46,538 nt of DNA from an uncultured Verrucomicrobiota bacterium (GTDB taxonomy: Bacteria; Verrucomicrobiota; Verrucomicrobiia; Limisphaerales; CAIYYI01), in assembly GCA_903930345.1 (NCBI GenBank), contig CAIYYI010000435.1, forward strand, positions 1-46,538, written 5' to 3'. Every line of letters begins with the position of its first letter. The stretch's first letter is position 1. Position numbers and translations under genes: made by a program. Shown here one piece after another: positions 24,242 to 32,982 of this stretch. The notes beneath the pieces are model-generated. The model was not told where the DNA came from. It saw nothing but the letters and a program-made list of their open reading frames with translations, and searched no databases.

Positions 24242-25333
24242 TTATTCATAGTAAAAGGTGAAACAGACCTCACGATAATCCGCCCCCACCAGTCGGCGCA
24301 TGTCGGTGGGCCAGGGGGCAGATGGAGAGGGTTGCAGCACGGCCTGCTGGCAGACCCAGCCGAAGACCGGGCCCACGGTGTTGACCGTTTCCTTCATGGC
24401 CGCGATGCGTCCATCGGCGTGCAAACGGAATTCCAGGGACACCCGGCCCACCTGGGTGGGGGGCGTTTTTTCCAGCAGGTTGTACCACTGTTCCCGGATG
24501 GCCGCCACAATGGCGCTGTCGTAGGCTCCAAACGGGGTCTGGCGTGCGTCCAGGGAGGAGAATTCCAGGCGCGATTTCACCCCGCCATCCTGCCGCATCT
24601 TCTGGCCGGGCAGGGAGGCGTTTTGCAGCCGGGCCTTGGCCTCGGCCACCGTGCGCGGGCGCGCGGGCCTGGCCTCCTCATGCTGGCCATCCGCCCCGGT
24701 TTTGCGATCGGCTCCCGGCTTCGGCTGGGCCGCCGGTTTGGCCATCGCCAGATCCCCGGGTGCGGTTCCCCCCGATGGTTTTGGTTTCTGCGCTTCCGCC
24801 AACTCGGTGGTTTCGGCCTTGGCCGTCTCCTTGGGGGCAGGGGGCGGGGGTGGTTTCGGGCTGGGTTGCAAAGGTTGCGGTGGGGTGCGCGGCACGTCCA
24901 GCGTTTGGGGCACCTTGTTCTGTTTCCCGTCAATCTTTGGTATTCCGGTGTCCTGGCGCGTGTCCGGATTGGCCGCCAGGGAGTTTTTGTCCGAGTAAAA
25001 CTTGGCGTTCTTGGGCGGTGCGGCCGCGGCCTGCATGGGATCCACAGAGACAAAAACGAGGGGCGGTTCCGCCGGGATCACTTGCGGCGGCACCTGGGGC
25101 TTGGGGGTGGTGACCAGTTGCAGTGGCTGGGGCAGGCTGCTCTTTTTCCGGGTCAGCCATTGGCTCGGTTGCAGGAGGGCCATGACCTTTTGGGGCCATT
25201 CCCATTGGAGTCGGCGACCGAGCTGGTAGGATTCATAGACCAGCACATGCAACACCACGGACACGCAAAACGCCAGGAGCAGCGGATTGCGTTGCAGCGG
25301 CCAAGCGGTTGCGTTGGTGCGGTCAACGTTCAC
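24242..25333 (-). CDS. TonB-like energy transducer
   Basis: It has a short cytoplasmic tail, one transmembrane helix (NPLLLAFCVSVVLHVLVY), a long Pro/Lys/Ala-rich periplasmic spacer and a C-terminal TonB-like domain (GRVSLEFRLHADGRIAAMKE to the C-terminus). It transmits ExbB-ExbD energy to outer-membrane receptors. No TonB-dependent receptor is in the window. The start is uncertain: GTG at 25333 leaves a 17-residue tail before the membrane helix, typical of TonB. A GTG at 25435 would give 397 residues but would leave only 9 bp to the divergent DUF1080 start, which leaves no room for promoters. Confidence 0.85.
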   Translation of the reverse strand: MNVDRTNATAWPLQRNPLLLAFCVSVVLHVLVYESYQLGRRLQWEWPQKVMALLQPSQWLTRKKSSLPQPLQLVTTPKPQVPPQVIPAEPPLVFVSVDPMQAAAAPPKNAKFYSDKNSLAANPDTRQDTGIPKIDGKQNKVPQTLDVPRTPPQPLQPSPKPPPPPAPKETAKAETTELAEAQKPKPSGGTAPGDLAMAKPAAQPKPGADRKTGADGQHEEARPARPRTVAEAKARLQNASLPGQKMRQDGGVKSRLEFSSLDARQTPFGAYDSAIVAAIREQWYNLLEKTPPTQVGRVSLEFRLHADGRIAAMKETVNTVGPVFGWVCQQAVLQPSPSAPWPTDMRRLVGADYREVCFTFYYE

Positions 25334-25444
25334 AGCGGGAGAGCATGAACCATTCGCGTTCGCAGGGCAACTGTGTTCCTGCCGCGGAACATTTGGTTGC
25401 TCCCGACGTGGGGAGAGCGTATGGTCCTCTATCACTGGATAGTT

Positions 25445-26188
25445 ATGCGAAACATATTGTGTCTGAACAAAGGTTTGCTTTGGGCGCTGATCGGTCTGCT
25501 CAGCGCCGCCGTTACCACCCCTGCCGCTGAGACAACCGCTGAGGTCACCCCGTTCAACGGGACCGACTTGCTGGGCTGGCGCAAACCCACGGGTGACTGG
25601 CGGGTGGTCAAATCAGTCGCCATGCTGCCCCCGGACAATAAAAAACTCGCGTTGGAAGAGGGGGCCGGAGTGCTGGTCAATGGCGCCGGCGGGCGCACCA
25701 TCAATCTGCACAGCCAGTTCGAGCACGGCGATGTGGATGCGCATATTGAGTTTTGCATCCCTAAAAGCTCCAACAGCGGCATCTATTTCATGGGGCGCTA
25801 TGAGATCCAGATCTTTGACAGCTACGGAACCAACTCCCCCACCTACTCTGACTGCGGCGGCATCTATCAGCGTTGGAAAGGTAATCAGGGATACGAGGGG
25901 CACGCGCCCCGCGTGAACGCCTCGAAGCCGGCCGGGACGTGGCAGACCTGCGATGTCATCTTCCGCGCACCCCGGTTTGATGCTGGCGGCAAGAAGGTCC
26001 AGAACGCCAAGTTCATCAAAGTGATGCTCAATGGCAAACTGATCCATGAAAACGTGGAGGTCACCGGCCCGACGCGTTCCTCCACCTGGGAGTATGACGA
26101 ACGGGCGACCGGTCCGCTGATGTTGCAGGGGGACCATGGTCCCGTCGCTTTTCGCAACCTTGTGCTCAAGCCGGTGACGCTGCCCTGA
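25445..26188 (+). CDS. DUF1080 / 3-keto-disaccharide hydrolase-domain secreted protein
   Basis: About 247 residues: a signal peptide (MRNILCLNKGLLWALIGLLSAAVTTPAA) followed by one DUF1080 concanavalin-like domain with the family landmarks FNGTDLLGWR, SNSGIYFMGRYEIQI, NASKPAGTWQTCDVIF, VMLNGKLIHENV and GPLMLQGDHGPVAFRNLVLKP. The family is very abundant in Verrucomicrobiota and Planctomycetota. Some members are described as 3-keto-glycoside hydrolases. It is probably periplasmic or extracellular. The ATG at 25445 is chosen over an earlier start at 25373 because it opens the signal peptide. It converges on the cusA-like gene with a 21-bp gap. Confidence 0.9.
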   Translation: MRNILCLNKGLLWALIGLLSAAVTTPAAETTAEVTPFNGTDLLGWRKPTGDWRVVKSVAMLPPDNKKLALEEGAGVLVNGAGGRTINLHSQFEHGDVDAHIEFCIPKSSNSGIYFMGRYEIQIFDSYGTNSPTYSDCGGIYQRWKGNQGYEGHAPRVNASKPAGTWQTCDVIFRAPRFDAGGKKVQNAKFIKVMLNGKLIHENVEVTGPTRSSTWEYDERATGPLMLQGDHGPVAFRNLVLKPVTLP

Positions 26189-26209
26189 ACGCAGACTGGC
26201 CGCGCCCGA

Positions 26210-29200
26210 TCAGCTCACCGGCTTGGTTTCGACCGGTGGGGTGGCGGTGTGCTGTTCCTTCTCCCACGCCACGAACTGGTGGCTCAGGTCCTCCCATTTC
26301 TTGCGCGGCGGCTTCGGGCCTTTGACCCACTCTACCTGGCGGCCCCGCCAGAGGGAATAGATGGCCGGAACAATTTCCAACGTCAGGATGGTGCTGGTGA
26401 TCAGGCCGCCAATCATGGGTGCCGCAATGCGCTGAATGGCCTCGGCCCCGGCGCCATGGGCCCAGAGTGAGGGGACCAGGCCCAGGGTGATCATGGAGAC
26501 GGTCATCAGCTTGGGGCGGACGCGTTGCACCGCGCCGTAGGTGATGGCTTCAAACAGGTCATGCTGGGTCTTCATGCGGCCCGCCTTTTGGTAGGCGTGA
26601 AACGCCTCGTCCAGGTAGATGATCATCACCGTGCCGGTCTGGGCCGCCAATCCCGCCAGCGCGATGATGCCCACCCAAACGGCGATGCTCAGGTTGTAAC
26701 CCATGATCCAGAGCAGCCAGATGCTGCCGGTCATGGCAAACGGGATGGAGAGCAGGATGATGAACGTCTCGGGCACGCTCTTGAAATTCATGTAGAGCAG
26801 GATAAAGATCAGCGCCAGCGTGATCGGCACCACCACCTTGAGGCGCTCGCGCACCCGGAGCATGTGCTCGTATTGGCCGGACCACTCGAAGCGGTAGCCC
26901 GTGGGCAGCAGCCCGGCTTTCTCGATTTTTTCCGACACCAGCTTTTTGGCCTCCTCCACATAGCCGCCGATGTCGCGCCCGGCCATATCGACATAGACCC
27001 AGCCGGTGAGCGCGCCGTTTTCATTGCGGATGACCGGCGGGCCGCTGGTGGTGCGGATATCCACAAGCTGCCCGAGGGGGATTTGCTGGAGCGTGCCTGC
27101 GGCGGTCGTGGAGCCAGTGCCCGCCATGCCGCCGCCCGGGCCGGTCTCCCCGCCGTTGCCCAGGGGGGCCGCCATGACGGGAACGAGCACGCGCTTCAGT
27201 TTGTCCACATCATCGCGCAGCTCCCGGCTGTAGCGGACGTTGATGGTGTAACGCTCGCGGCCCTCGATCGTGCGGGCGACGGCCATGCCCCCGATCGAGA
27301 TTTCCACCTGCATGAGCACATCCTCGACATTCAGCCCATAGCGGGCGATCTCCGCGCGGTTGGGCGTGATGTCCAGGTAGTAGCCGCCGGTGGTGCGTTC
27401 GGCGAACACGCTGCGGGTGCCAGGGATTCCGCGGATGACGGATTCCAGGTGCTCGCCCAGCTTGGCGACCTGGTCCAGGTCGGGGCCGAAAATCTTGATG
27501 CCGATCGGCGTGCGGATGCCGGTGGTGAGCATGTCTATGCGCCCCTTGATCGGCATGGTCCAGGCGTTGACCTGGCCGGGGATTTGCAGGGCCTCATCCA
27601 TTTCCGTGATCAGCTCGTCCCAGCTCAGGGGCCGGCGGTCGGGCCAGATCCTGCGCAGGCCTTTCTGCGTCCAGGTGGGGGCCCAGGAGGAATACCAGCG
27701 CGGGTGATCCACCTGGCGCCACTCCTTTTCGGGCCTCAACTGCACCACTGTTTCGAACATCTCCATGGGTGCCGGATCGGTGGCGGTTTCCGAACGGCCC
27801 GCCTTGCCGTGGACCGTGAGCACCTCGGGGAACTGCTTGAGTATCCGGTCCTGGATCTGCATCACCCGGGTGGCCTCGGTGACCGACATGGTGGGCAGCG
27901 AGGCCGGCATGTAGAGAATGGTGCCCTCGTTGAGCGGCGGCATGAATTCCGAGCCGAGCTTTTTGTAGATGGGGTAGGAGGAGGCCACCGCCGCCACCGC
28001 AATGAGGATGGACAGGAACCGCCGCGTCATCAGCATGCTGACCCATGGGTAATAGATCTTGTGGAGCAGGCGGCTGATCGGGTGTTTGTGTTCGGGGATG
28101 ACCTTGGCCCCGGTCATCAGCACGATGAGGGCGGGACCGATGGTGACCGACAAAAACGCGGCCCAAGCCATCGTGAAGGTCTTGGTGAAGGCCAGCGGCT
28201 TGAACAGGCGCCCCTCCTGCGATTCCAGCGTGAACACGGGCAGGAAGCTCACGGTGATGACCAGCAGGGCGAAGAAGAGCGGCTTGCCGAGCTGCTTGCA
28301 GGCCTTGATGATGACCTCCTGCTTTTCCTTGCGGTTCAGGCCCGGCGGGGCGTGCTCTAGGTGCTTGTGGACGTTCTCCACCATCACCACGGCCTCGTCG
28401 CACAGCGCGCCGATGGCGATGGCGATGCCCGCCAGCGACATGATGTTGGCGGTCAGACCCATGAAGTACATCGGGATGAAGGCCAGCGCCACCGCGATGG
28501 GCAGCGTCACGATGGCCCGCGCCGCGCCGCCGAAGTCCAGCAGGAACACGATGACGATGATGGAGACGATGATGGATTCCTCAATGATCGTCCGGGTCAG
28601 CGTCTGGATGGAGCGGTTGATGAGGTCGGAGCGGTCGTAGGTGGTGACAATCTCCACCCCCTCCGGCAGCGACGGTTTGACCTCCTCCAGCTTCGCCTTG
28701 ATACGTTCGATGACCTGGAGCACGTTCTGGCCGAAGCGCACCACCACGATGCCGCCGGTGGTTTCCCCCTCGCCGTTGAAGTCTGCGGCGCCGCGCCGCA
28801 TCTCCGGGCCGAAGGCGACGTTGCGGGCCACATCCTTCAGCAGCACCGGCGTGCCCCGCGCGTCGGCCCCCACCACCACCAAACGGAGATCGTCCAGCGA
28901 GGTGATGTAGCCCTTGCCGCGCACCAGGTAGGTGGTGCCGTTCCGCTCCAGCTCGCGTCCGCCCACGTCGTTGTTCGCGCTGCGGATCGCGGCGACGACC
29001 CGGCTGATGGGGACGTTGTAGGCCAGCAGTTTGTCCGGGTCTATTTCCACCTGGTACTGCTTTTCAAAGCCCCCGATGGTGGCGACTTCCGCAACGCCTT
29101 CCACGCTTTGGATCCAATAGCGCAGGTGCCATTGCTGGAATGAGCGCAGCTCCGCCAGGTCGCGCTTGCCGCTCTTGTCCACCAGGGCGTATTGGAAACC

Positions 29201-29653
29201 CCAGCCGACCCCGGTGGCGTCCGGTCCGAGCGTGGGGGTGACGCCCGGCGGCAGGTTGCCGGCCAGCCCCTGCATGTATTCCAGGACGCGGGATCTCGCC
29301 CAGTAGATATCCGTGCCATCCTTGAAGATCACATACACGAACGAGTAGCCGAAGAAAGAGTAGCCGCGCACGGTGCGGACGTTGGGGGCGCTGATGAGCT
29401 TGGTGACAATGGGGTAGGTGATCTGGTCCTCCACCAGGTTTGGGCTGCGCCCCTCCCATTGGCTGAAGACGATCACCTGCACATCGGTCAGGTCCGGGAT
29501 GGCGTCCAGCGGGGTGTTGCGCAGGCAGAATATGCCGCCCAGGGTCAGCGCCCCAACCAGCATGAAGACCATGAACTTGTTACGGGCGCTCCATTCGATG
29601 ATGCGCTCAATGAGGGCCTCCTTGTGCGGCACGGGTGCGACAGTTTCAGACAT
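26210..29653 (-). CDS. cusA: Heavy-metal efflux RND pump, CusA/CzcA family (probably Cu/Ag)
   Basis: This 1,147-residue protein has the RND plan: TM1 near 30-47, large periplasmic loops, and TM clusters at about 345-560 and 880-1090. HME-RND signatures seen: DAIPDLTDVQVIV, QWEGRSPNLVEDQITYPI, TTYDRSDLI, SETATDPAPMEM and KGRIDMLTTGIRTP. The last one contains the methionine position of the CusA Cu(I)/Ag(I) path, so a monovalent-metal substrate is likelier than Zn/Co/Cd. The TM4 relay region reads GALCDEAVVMVEN: the aspartate is kept but the neighbours differ from CusA (GAMVDAAIVMIEN). It uses the proton gradient to expel metal through CusB and CusC. It is the third gene of the operon, 14 bp after cusB. 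Confidence 0.95.
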   Translation of the reverse strand: MSETVAPVPHKEALIERIIEWSARNKFMVFMLVGALTLGGIFCLRNTPLDAIPDLTDVQVIVFSQWEGRSPNLVEDQITYPIVTKLISAPNVRTVRGYSFFGYSFVYVIFKDGTDIYWARSRVLEYMQGLAGNLPPGVTPTLGPDATGVGWGFQYALVDKSGKRDLAELRSFQQWHLRYWIQSVEGVAEVATIGGFEKQYQVEIDPDKLLAYNVPISRVVAAIRSANNDVGGRELERNGTTYLVRGKGYITSLDDLRLVVVGADARGTPVLLKDVARNVAFGPEMRRGAADFNGEGETTGGIVVVRFGQNVLQVIERIKAKLEEVKPSLPEGVEIVTTYDRSDLINRSIQTLTRTIIEESIIVSIIVIVFLLDFGGAARAIVTLPIAVALAFIPMYFMGLTANIMSLAGIAIAIGALCDEAVVMVENVHKHLEHAPPGLNRKEKQEVIIKACKQLGKPLFFALLVITVSFLPVFTLESQEGRLFKPLAFTKTFTMAWAAFLSVTIGPALIVLMTGAKVIPEHKHPISRLLHKIYYPWVSMLMTRRFLSILIAVAAVASSYPIYKKLGSEFMPPLNEGTILYMPASLPTMSVTEATRVMQIQDRILKQFPEVLTVHGKAGRSETATDPAPMEMFETVVQLRPEKEWRQVDHPRWYSSWAPTWTQKGLRRIWPDRRPLSWDELITEMDEALQIPGQVNAWTMPIKGRIDMLTTGIRTPIGIKIFGPDLDQVAKLGEHLESVIRGIPGTRSVFAERTTGGYYLDITPNRAEIARYGLNVEDVLMQVEISIGGMAVARTIEGRERYTINVRYSRELRDDVDKLKRVLVPVMAAPLGNGGETGPGGGMAGTGSTTAAGTLQQIPLGQLVDIRTTSGPPVIRNENGALTGWVYVDMAGRDIGGYVEEAKKLVSEKIEKAGLLPTGYRFEWSGQYEHMLRVRERLKVVVPITLALIFILLYMNFKSVPETFIILLSIPFAMTGSIWLLWIMGYNLSIAVWVGIIALAGLAAQTGTVMIIYLDEAFHAYQKAGRMKTQHDLFEAITYGAVQRVRPKLMTVSMITLGLVPSLWAHGAGAEAIQRIAAPMIGGLITSTILTLEIVPAIYSLWRGRQVEWVKGPKPPRKKWEDLSHQFVAWEKEQHTATPPVETKPVS

Positions 29654-29667
29654 GGGGTGGGGGAGGT

Positions 29668-31083
29668 TTAGTGTTTATGTTCACCGGCCTCACCCATGCC
29701 GGCAATCGCGGCCTTGAGCTGGCTTTCCGAATCCACCAGGAACAGGGCGCGCGTCACCACGCGTTCGCCTTCCTTCACTCCCCCGATCACCTCGTAATAG
29801 TCGTCGGTCTTAAAGCCAATCTTCAGTTCGCGCGGTTGCAGGTGTCCGTCCTCGCCATCCACGAAGGCGATGAAACGCTGGCCGGTGTCAATCACGGAGC
29901 TGGCGGGGATGACCAGTTTCTCGCCACGCGGAATCTGGATGCCGACGCTGGCCCACATGTCCGGACGCAGCAGGTGCTCCGGGTTGTCCAGCTCCAGCCG
30001 CACGCGGCCGCGCCGCGTCTGGGGATCAATGTGCGGGTAGAGGAAGGTGATCGGTGCCGTGAAGGTCTGGTTGCCCAGGTAGGGGAAGGTCACCGTGGCC
30101 TGCAGGCCCGCTTTCATCAGGGGCAGATCCGACTCGAAGACCCAGGCGTCCAGCCACAGATGCGAAAGATCCGCCACATCGTAGAGCGATTCGCCCGCCA
30201 TGAACGATTTGCCCTCCACCGCCACCTTGGCCACGATGTGGCCCGCAATCGGGGACCGGAAAACCATTTCGTCATTGGCCAGACCGCGTTGTTCAAGGTC
30301 GCGGATCTCGGCCGCGTCCACCTCCCACAGTTCCAACCGGCGGCGCGTGGAGCGCAACAGGTTCGTGGTGGTGGTCCGCTGGTCCAGGGAGGCGTCTGCT
30401 TTCAACTGCTGGAGACTGCGCCAGGCGATCAGATACTCGCTCTCCGTCGCAAAGAGTTCTGGGCTATAGACTGTGAATAGTGGCTGGCCCTTCTCCACCG
30501 ATGCGCCGGTGAAGTTGACCTGCAGCTTGCGCACCCAGCCGCCAAAGCGCGGGGCGATGCGGGCGTAGCGGGTCTCATCGTGCATCACCACCGCAGTGGT
30601 GCGCACGGTGTTGGTGAGGTGGCGACGTTCAACCTTGGCCAGGGCCAGGCCGATCATCTGCCGCTTGTCCGCCGAAAGGCTGATGCTGATGCGACCGGGC
30701 ACGGGGGCAGGCGTTTCCGGCTCGGCGGGCGCGGCTTTCTTCTCCACCAGCGACATGCCGCATAGGCTACATTTGCCCGGCTGGTCCTTGACCTCCTCCG
30801 CCCCCATCGGGCAGTAGAACTGCCCCGGTTTGACCTGGGCAATCTTGCCATCTTCGGCCGCTGCCGCCGGTTTGGCAGCCGGCTTGTCCTCCTTGATCAG
30901 CACCAGTTTCATGCCGCAGATGGGGCAATCGCCCATCCGGTCGGCAATGTAGGTGGGGTGCATCGGGCAGTGGTATCGCTGTTTGGCCTTGGTGCCGTCT
31001 TGCCCGTCTCCGGAAGGATTGCAGCCGGGGACCATCAGCAAGAGCAGGGCCAGGGCGAAGGGGATCAGTAAGGTTTTTTTCAT
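29668..31083 (-). CDS. cusB: Efflux RND periplasmic adaptor, CusB family, with two heavy-metal-binding zinc-ribbon-like motifs
   Basis: This 471-residue protein has a lipoprotein signal with Cys21 in MVPGC. It then carries two tandem heavy-metal-binding domains: residues 37-61 (YHCPMHP...CPICGMKL) and 89-115 (FYCPMG...CSLCGMSL). The membrane-fusion adaptor body follows (lipoyl/hairpin and beta-barrel parts; RYARIAPRFGGWV, VEKGQPLF, GHIVAK, RPDMWASVGIQIP). CusB captures periplasmic Cu(I)/Ag(I) and hands it to CusA. Many homologues have one such N-terminal metal domain; two are present here. The tail ends in GEAGEHKH, a possible metal-binding end. It lies 7 bp after cusC and 14 bp before cusA. 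Confidence 0.94.
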   Translation of the reverse strand: MKKTLLIPFALALLLLMVPGCNPSGDGQDGTKAKQRYHCPMHPTYIADRMGDCPICGMKLVLIKEDKPAAKPAAAAEDGKIAQVKPGQFYCPMGAEEVKDQPGKCSLCGMSLVEKKAAPAEPETPAPVPGRISISLSADKRQMIGLALAKVERRHLTNTVRTTAVVMHDETRYARIAPRFGGWVRKLQVNFTGASVEKGQPLFTVYSPELFATESEYLIAWRSLQQLKADASLDQRTTTTNLLRSTRRRLELWEVDAAEIRDLEQRGLANDEMVFRSPIAGHIVAKVAVEGKSFMAGESLYDVADLSHLWLDAWVFESDLPLMKAGLQATVTFPYLGNQTFTAPITFLYPHIDPQTRRGRVRLELDNPEHLLRPDMWASVGIQIPRGEKLVIPASSVIDTGQRFIAFVDGEDGHLQPRELKIGFKTDDYYEVIGGVKEGERVVTRALFLVDSESQLKAAIAGMGEAGEHKH

Positions 31084-31090
31084 GGGGAAA

Positions 31091-32461
31091 TCAGGGTTTC
31101 AAGGGCGGTGGGGGCAGAATGGGGGCGTGCTCCGGGAACGTGCCGGTCAGCAGCAGGCTCACTTCCGCCAGCGCCAGTTCCCGGCGGGTTTGCGCGTCAA
31201 TGGCGGACATTTGAAATTCCAACAGGGTTCGCTGGGCATCCAGCAGGTCCAGGAAATCCACCCGGCCCGACTGGTAGCCGGTCTGCGCGGCGCTCAGGGA
31301 TTCCCGCGCCTTGGGCAGCAGTTGCTCCGTGACCAGCTTCACCATGCGCTCGCTCTCCCGCATCTCGAACTGGCGTTCCGCCAGTTCGACGGCCAGTTGG
31401 ATCTGCTCGTTGCTGAGCCGTGCCTCCGCCCCCGATTTGCGCAGTTGCACCCCCTTGATCTCGGCGGCGATTTTGTCCCGCCAGATGGGCAGAGTGACAC
31501 TGCCTTGCGGGCTCAGCACCGCCGGGGCGACGTAGGGGTTGATCTCCAAGCCGATGCCGAAATCGGGGATCCGGCCTTTCCGGGCCAGCACATAGGCGGT
31601 TTCGGCCATGTGAATTTCGCTTTCCATCGCTTTGAGGCGGGGATTGTTCTTGCGTGAACGGGCCAGGATGGCGGCGGAATCCAGGTTCAGGGGTGTGCTC
31701 TCGAATCGGGCCGGCACGGGCGGATCGGTCTGCTCCGGGTGCAGGCCCAGGCTGGCTTTGAACCGGGCGCGCAGCGGTTCGCGCGCGTCTTCCAGGTTCT
31801 GGATTTCATTTTGCAGGCGGTCGCGCTCGATCTGGATGCGCAGGACATCCTGCAGATTGCGCCGCCCGGCCTCCACCTGGATGCGGATGACGGCCTCCAG
31901 ATCTTCCAGCAGCCTGAAGGTCTGTTGGCTGACCTTCAATTTGGCCTCCAGAAAATGCAGCTGGTGATAGGCTTTCTTGACCTGGAAGGCGGCTTCCAGT
32001 AGCGCCACTTCAAACGCGTAATACTTTGCCCGGCTCTCGGCCGAGGCCTGGTCGGCGCGTGCCTTGAGCTTCCCGGGGCCGGGCAGATCCACCATCAGCC
32101 CGGGCATGAGCGCCATGATCACGCTTTGCACATCCGCCTGGAAGGTCAGACGCGGATCCGCCAGAGATCGCTCCACAGTGATACGTTCCACGCTCGCCGC
32201 CCAATCGAAGTAGGCCGCCGCCACGGCCGGTTGCCGGAACATGGCGGTTTGTAGAAAGTCTTCCAGGTGGGAGGATTCTGTCAGGACCGGCAGGCTGTTG
32301 CTGAGATTGGGCGATTGGTAAACCGTGGTGACGGCGTTGAGCTGCTGGCGTGCGAGCGTTTCGGATCGCTGGGGCTTGCCCAGGCAACCACCCGCCAGCA
32401 CCAGCAGGGCCAGTCCCAGGGGGGGGATCGGCCAACGAAAACGTGTTTTTGAAGTTCGCAT
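31091..32461 (-). CDS. cusC: Outer membrane efflux lipoprotein, CusC/TolC family
   Basis: About 456 residues with a lipoprotein signal (LALLVLAGGC) and the TolC-like double repeat of long coiled coils (helices around DQASAESRAKYYAFEVALLE and RIQIERDRLQNEIQNLEDAR). It provides the outer-membrane channel for the metal pump encoded just downstream. The ATG at 32461 is preferred to an upstream start at 32554 because it opens directly into the lipoprotein signal. It is the first gene of the cusC-cusB-cusA operon. The 195-bp divergent region upstream should hold its promoter; I see no convincing -35/-10 pair. Confidence 0.92.
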   Translation of the reverse strand: MRTSKTRFRWPIPPLGLALLVLAGGCLGKPQRSETLARQQLNAVTTVYQSPNLSNSLPVLTESSHLEDFLQTAMFRQPAVAAAYFDWAASVERITVERSLADPRLTFQADVQSVIMALMPGLMVDLPGPGKLKARADQASAESRAKYYAFEVALLEAAFQVKKAYHQLHFLEAKLKVSQQTFRLLEDLEAVIRIQVEAGRRNLQDVLRIQIERDRLQNEIQNLEDAREPLRARFKASLGLHPEQTDPPVPARFESTPLNLDSAAILARSRKNNPRLKAMESEIHMAETAYVLARKGRIPDFGIGLEINPYVAPAVLSPQGSVTLPIWRDKIAAEIKGVQLRKSGAEARLSNEQIQLAVELAERQFEMRESERMVKLVTEQLLPKARESLSAAQTGYQSGRVDFLDLLDAQRTLLEFQMSAIDAQTRRELALAEVSLLLTGTFPEHAPILPPPPLKP

Positions 32462-32594
32462 AAATTCCAAACCGATCAGGGGGCGCCAGCCAGGAAAAAA
32501 ATCCACTGAATCAGGGGCAAATGCCAGGAAAACAACCGCCGCCCTCATCCCCACTGTTTACACCGATCCTTCATACCCCGCCATTCGTCAAATC

Positions 32595-32620
32595 CCGCAA
32601 ACATTTTGCGGTTTCCTTTT
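32595..32620 (+). terminator. Terminator-like hairpin upstream of the ebo-like cluster (possible attenuator)
   Basis: CCGCAAA-CAT-TTTGCGG is a perfect 7-bp stem followed by TTTCCTTTT on the plus strand. No plus-strand gene precedes it, and the first gene of the downstream cluster starts 36 bp later. It therefore either ends a short leader transcript or serves as an attenuator. On the minus strand no T-run follows, so it is not a terminator for cusC. Confidence 0.5.
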
Positions 32621-32656
32621 GATCAATTCCCGCCTATGCTGCGTCGAACTTTGAAC

Positions 32657-32965
32657 ATGGCAAAGACCATTAAACACCAACGGCTTACCCGCCAGCAGGT
32701 GCTGGACCAGTACTTTTTGGGCGCCCGGCATAGGCTGGTGGAAATCGGCGCGTTTCTGGACCGGGTGCAGCGGGCCGGCGGGGCGGATGACTTTCGCCTG
32801 AAGGCTTTCCGGCGCGCCATGACCGTTTTGCGCGGTCGTCAACCCGACCGCGCCAAACGGGTCTTGCTTGCCTTTACCGATCCCACGGTTGCCCCGGCTC
32901 CCAAGGCCGAGGGGAAATCCGCCTGCGGCGCCTGGGCGGGCCGCAAGTCTGGCAAAGCCGCCTGA
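32657..32965 (+). CDS. Small conserved-looking protein at the head of the ebo-like cluster
   Basis: 102 residues, no signal peptide or membrane helix. The N-terminal two thirds look like helices rich in Arg, Leu and aromatic residues (QYFLGARHRLVEIGAFLDRV, then DDFRLKAFRRAMTVL), ending in VLLAFTDPT and a low-complexity, Ala/Lys/Gly-rich tail with one Cys. I do not recognise a named family with certainty; my recollection that similar small proteins precede TatD-like genes is inference. ATG at 32657 was preferred to 32606 because the earlier part is dominated by leader sequence. The next gene starts 18 bp after its stop, so an operon is likely. Confidence 0.75.
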   Translation: MAKTIKHQRLTRQQVLDQYFLGARHRLVEIGAFLDRVQRAGGADDFRLKAFRRAMTVLRGRQPDRAKRVLLAFTDPTVAPAPKAEGKSACGAWAGRKSGKAA

Positions 32966-32982
32966 ATTCCCAAGGAGCATCC

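Noticed and set aside
26525-28360. Long open frame of 611 codons on the plus strand
   Set aside because: Antisense to the cusA-like gene, rich in His/Asp/Gln/Gly with no domain; a shadow.
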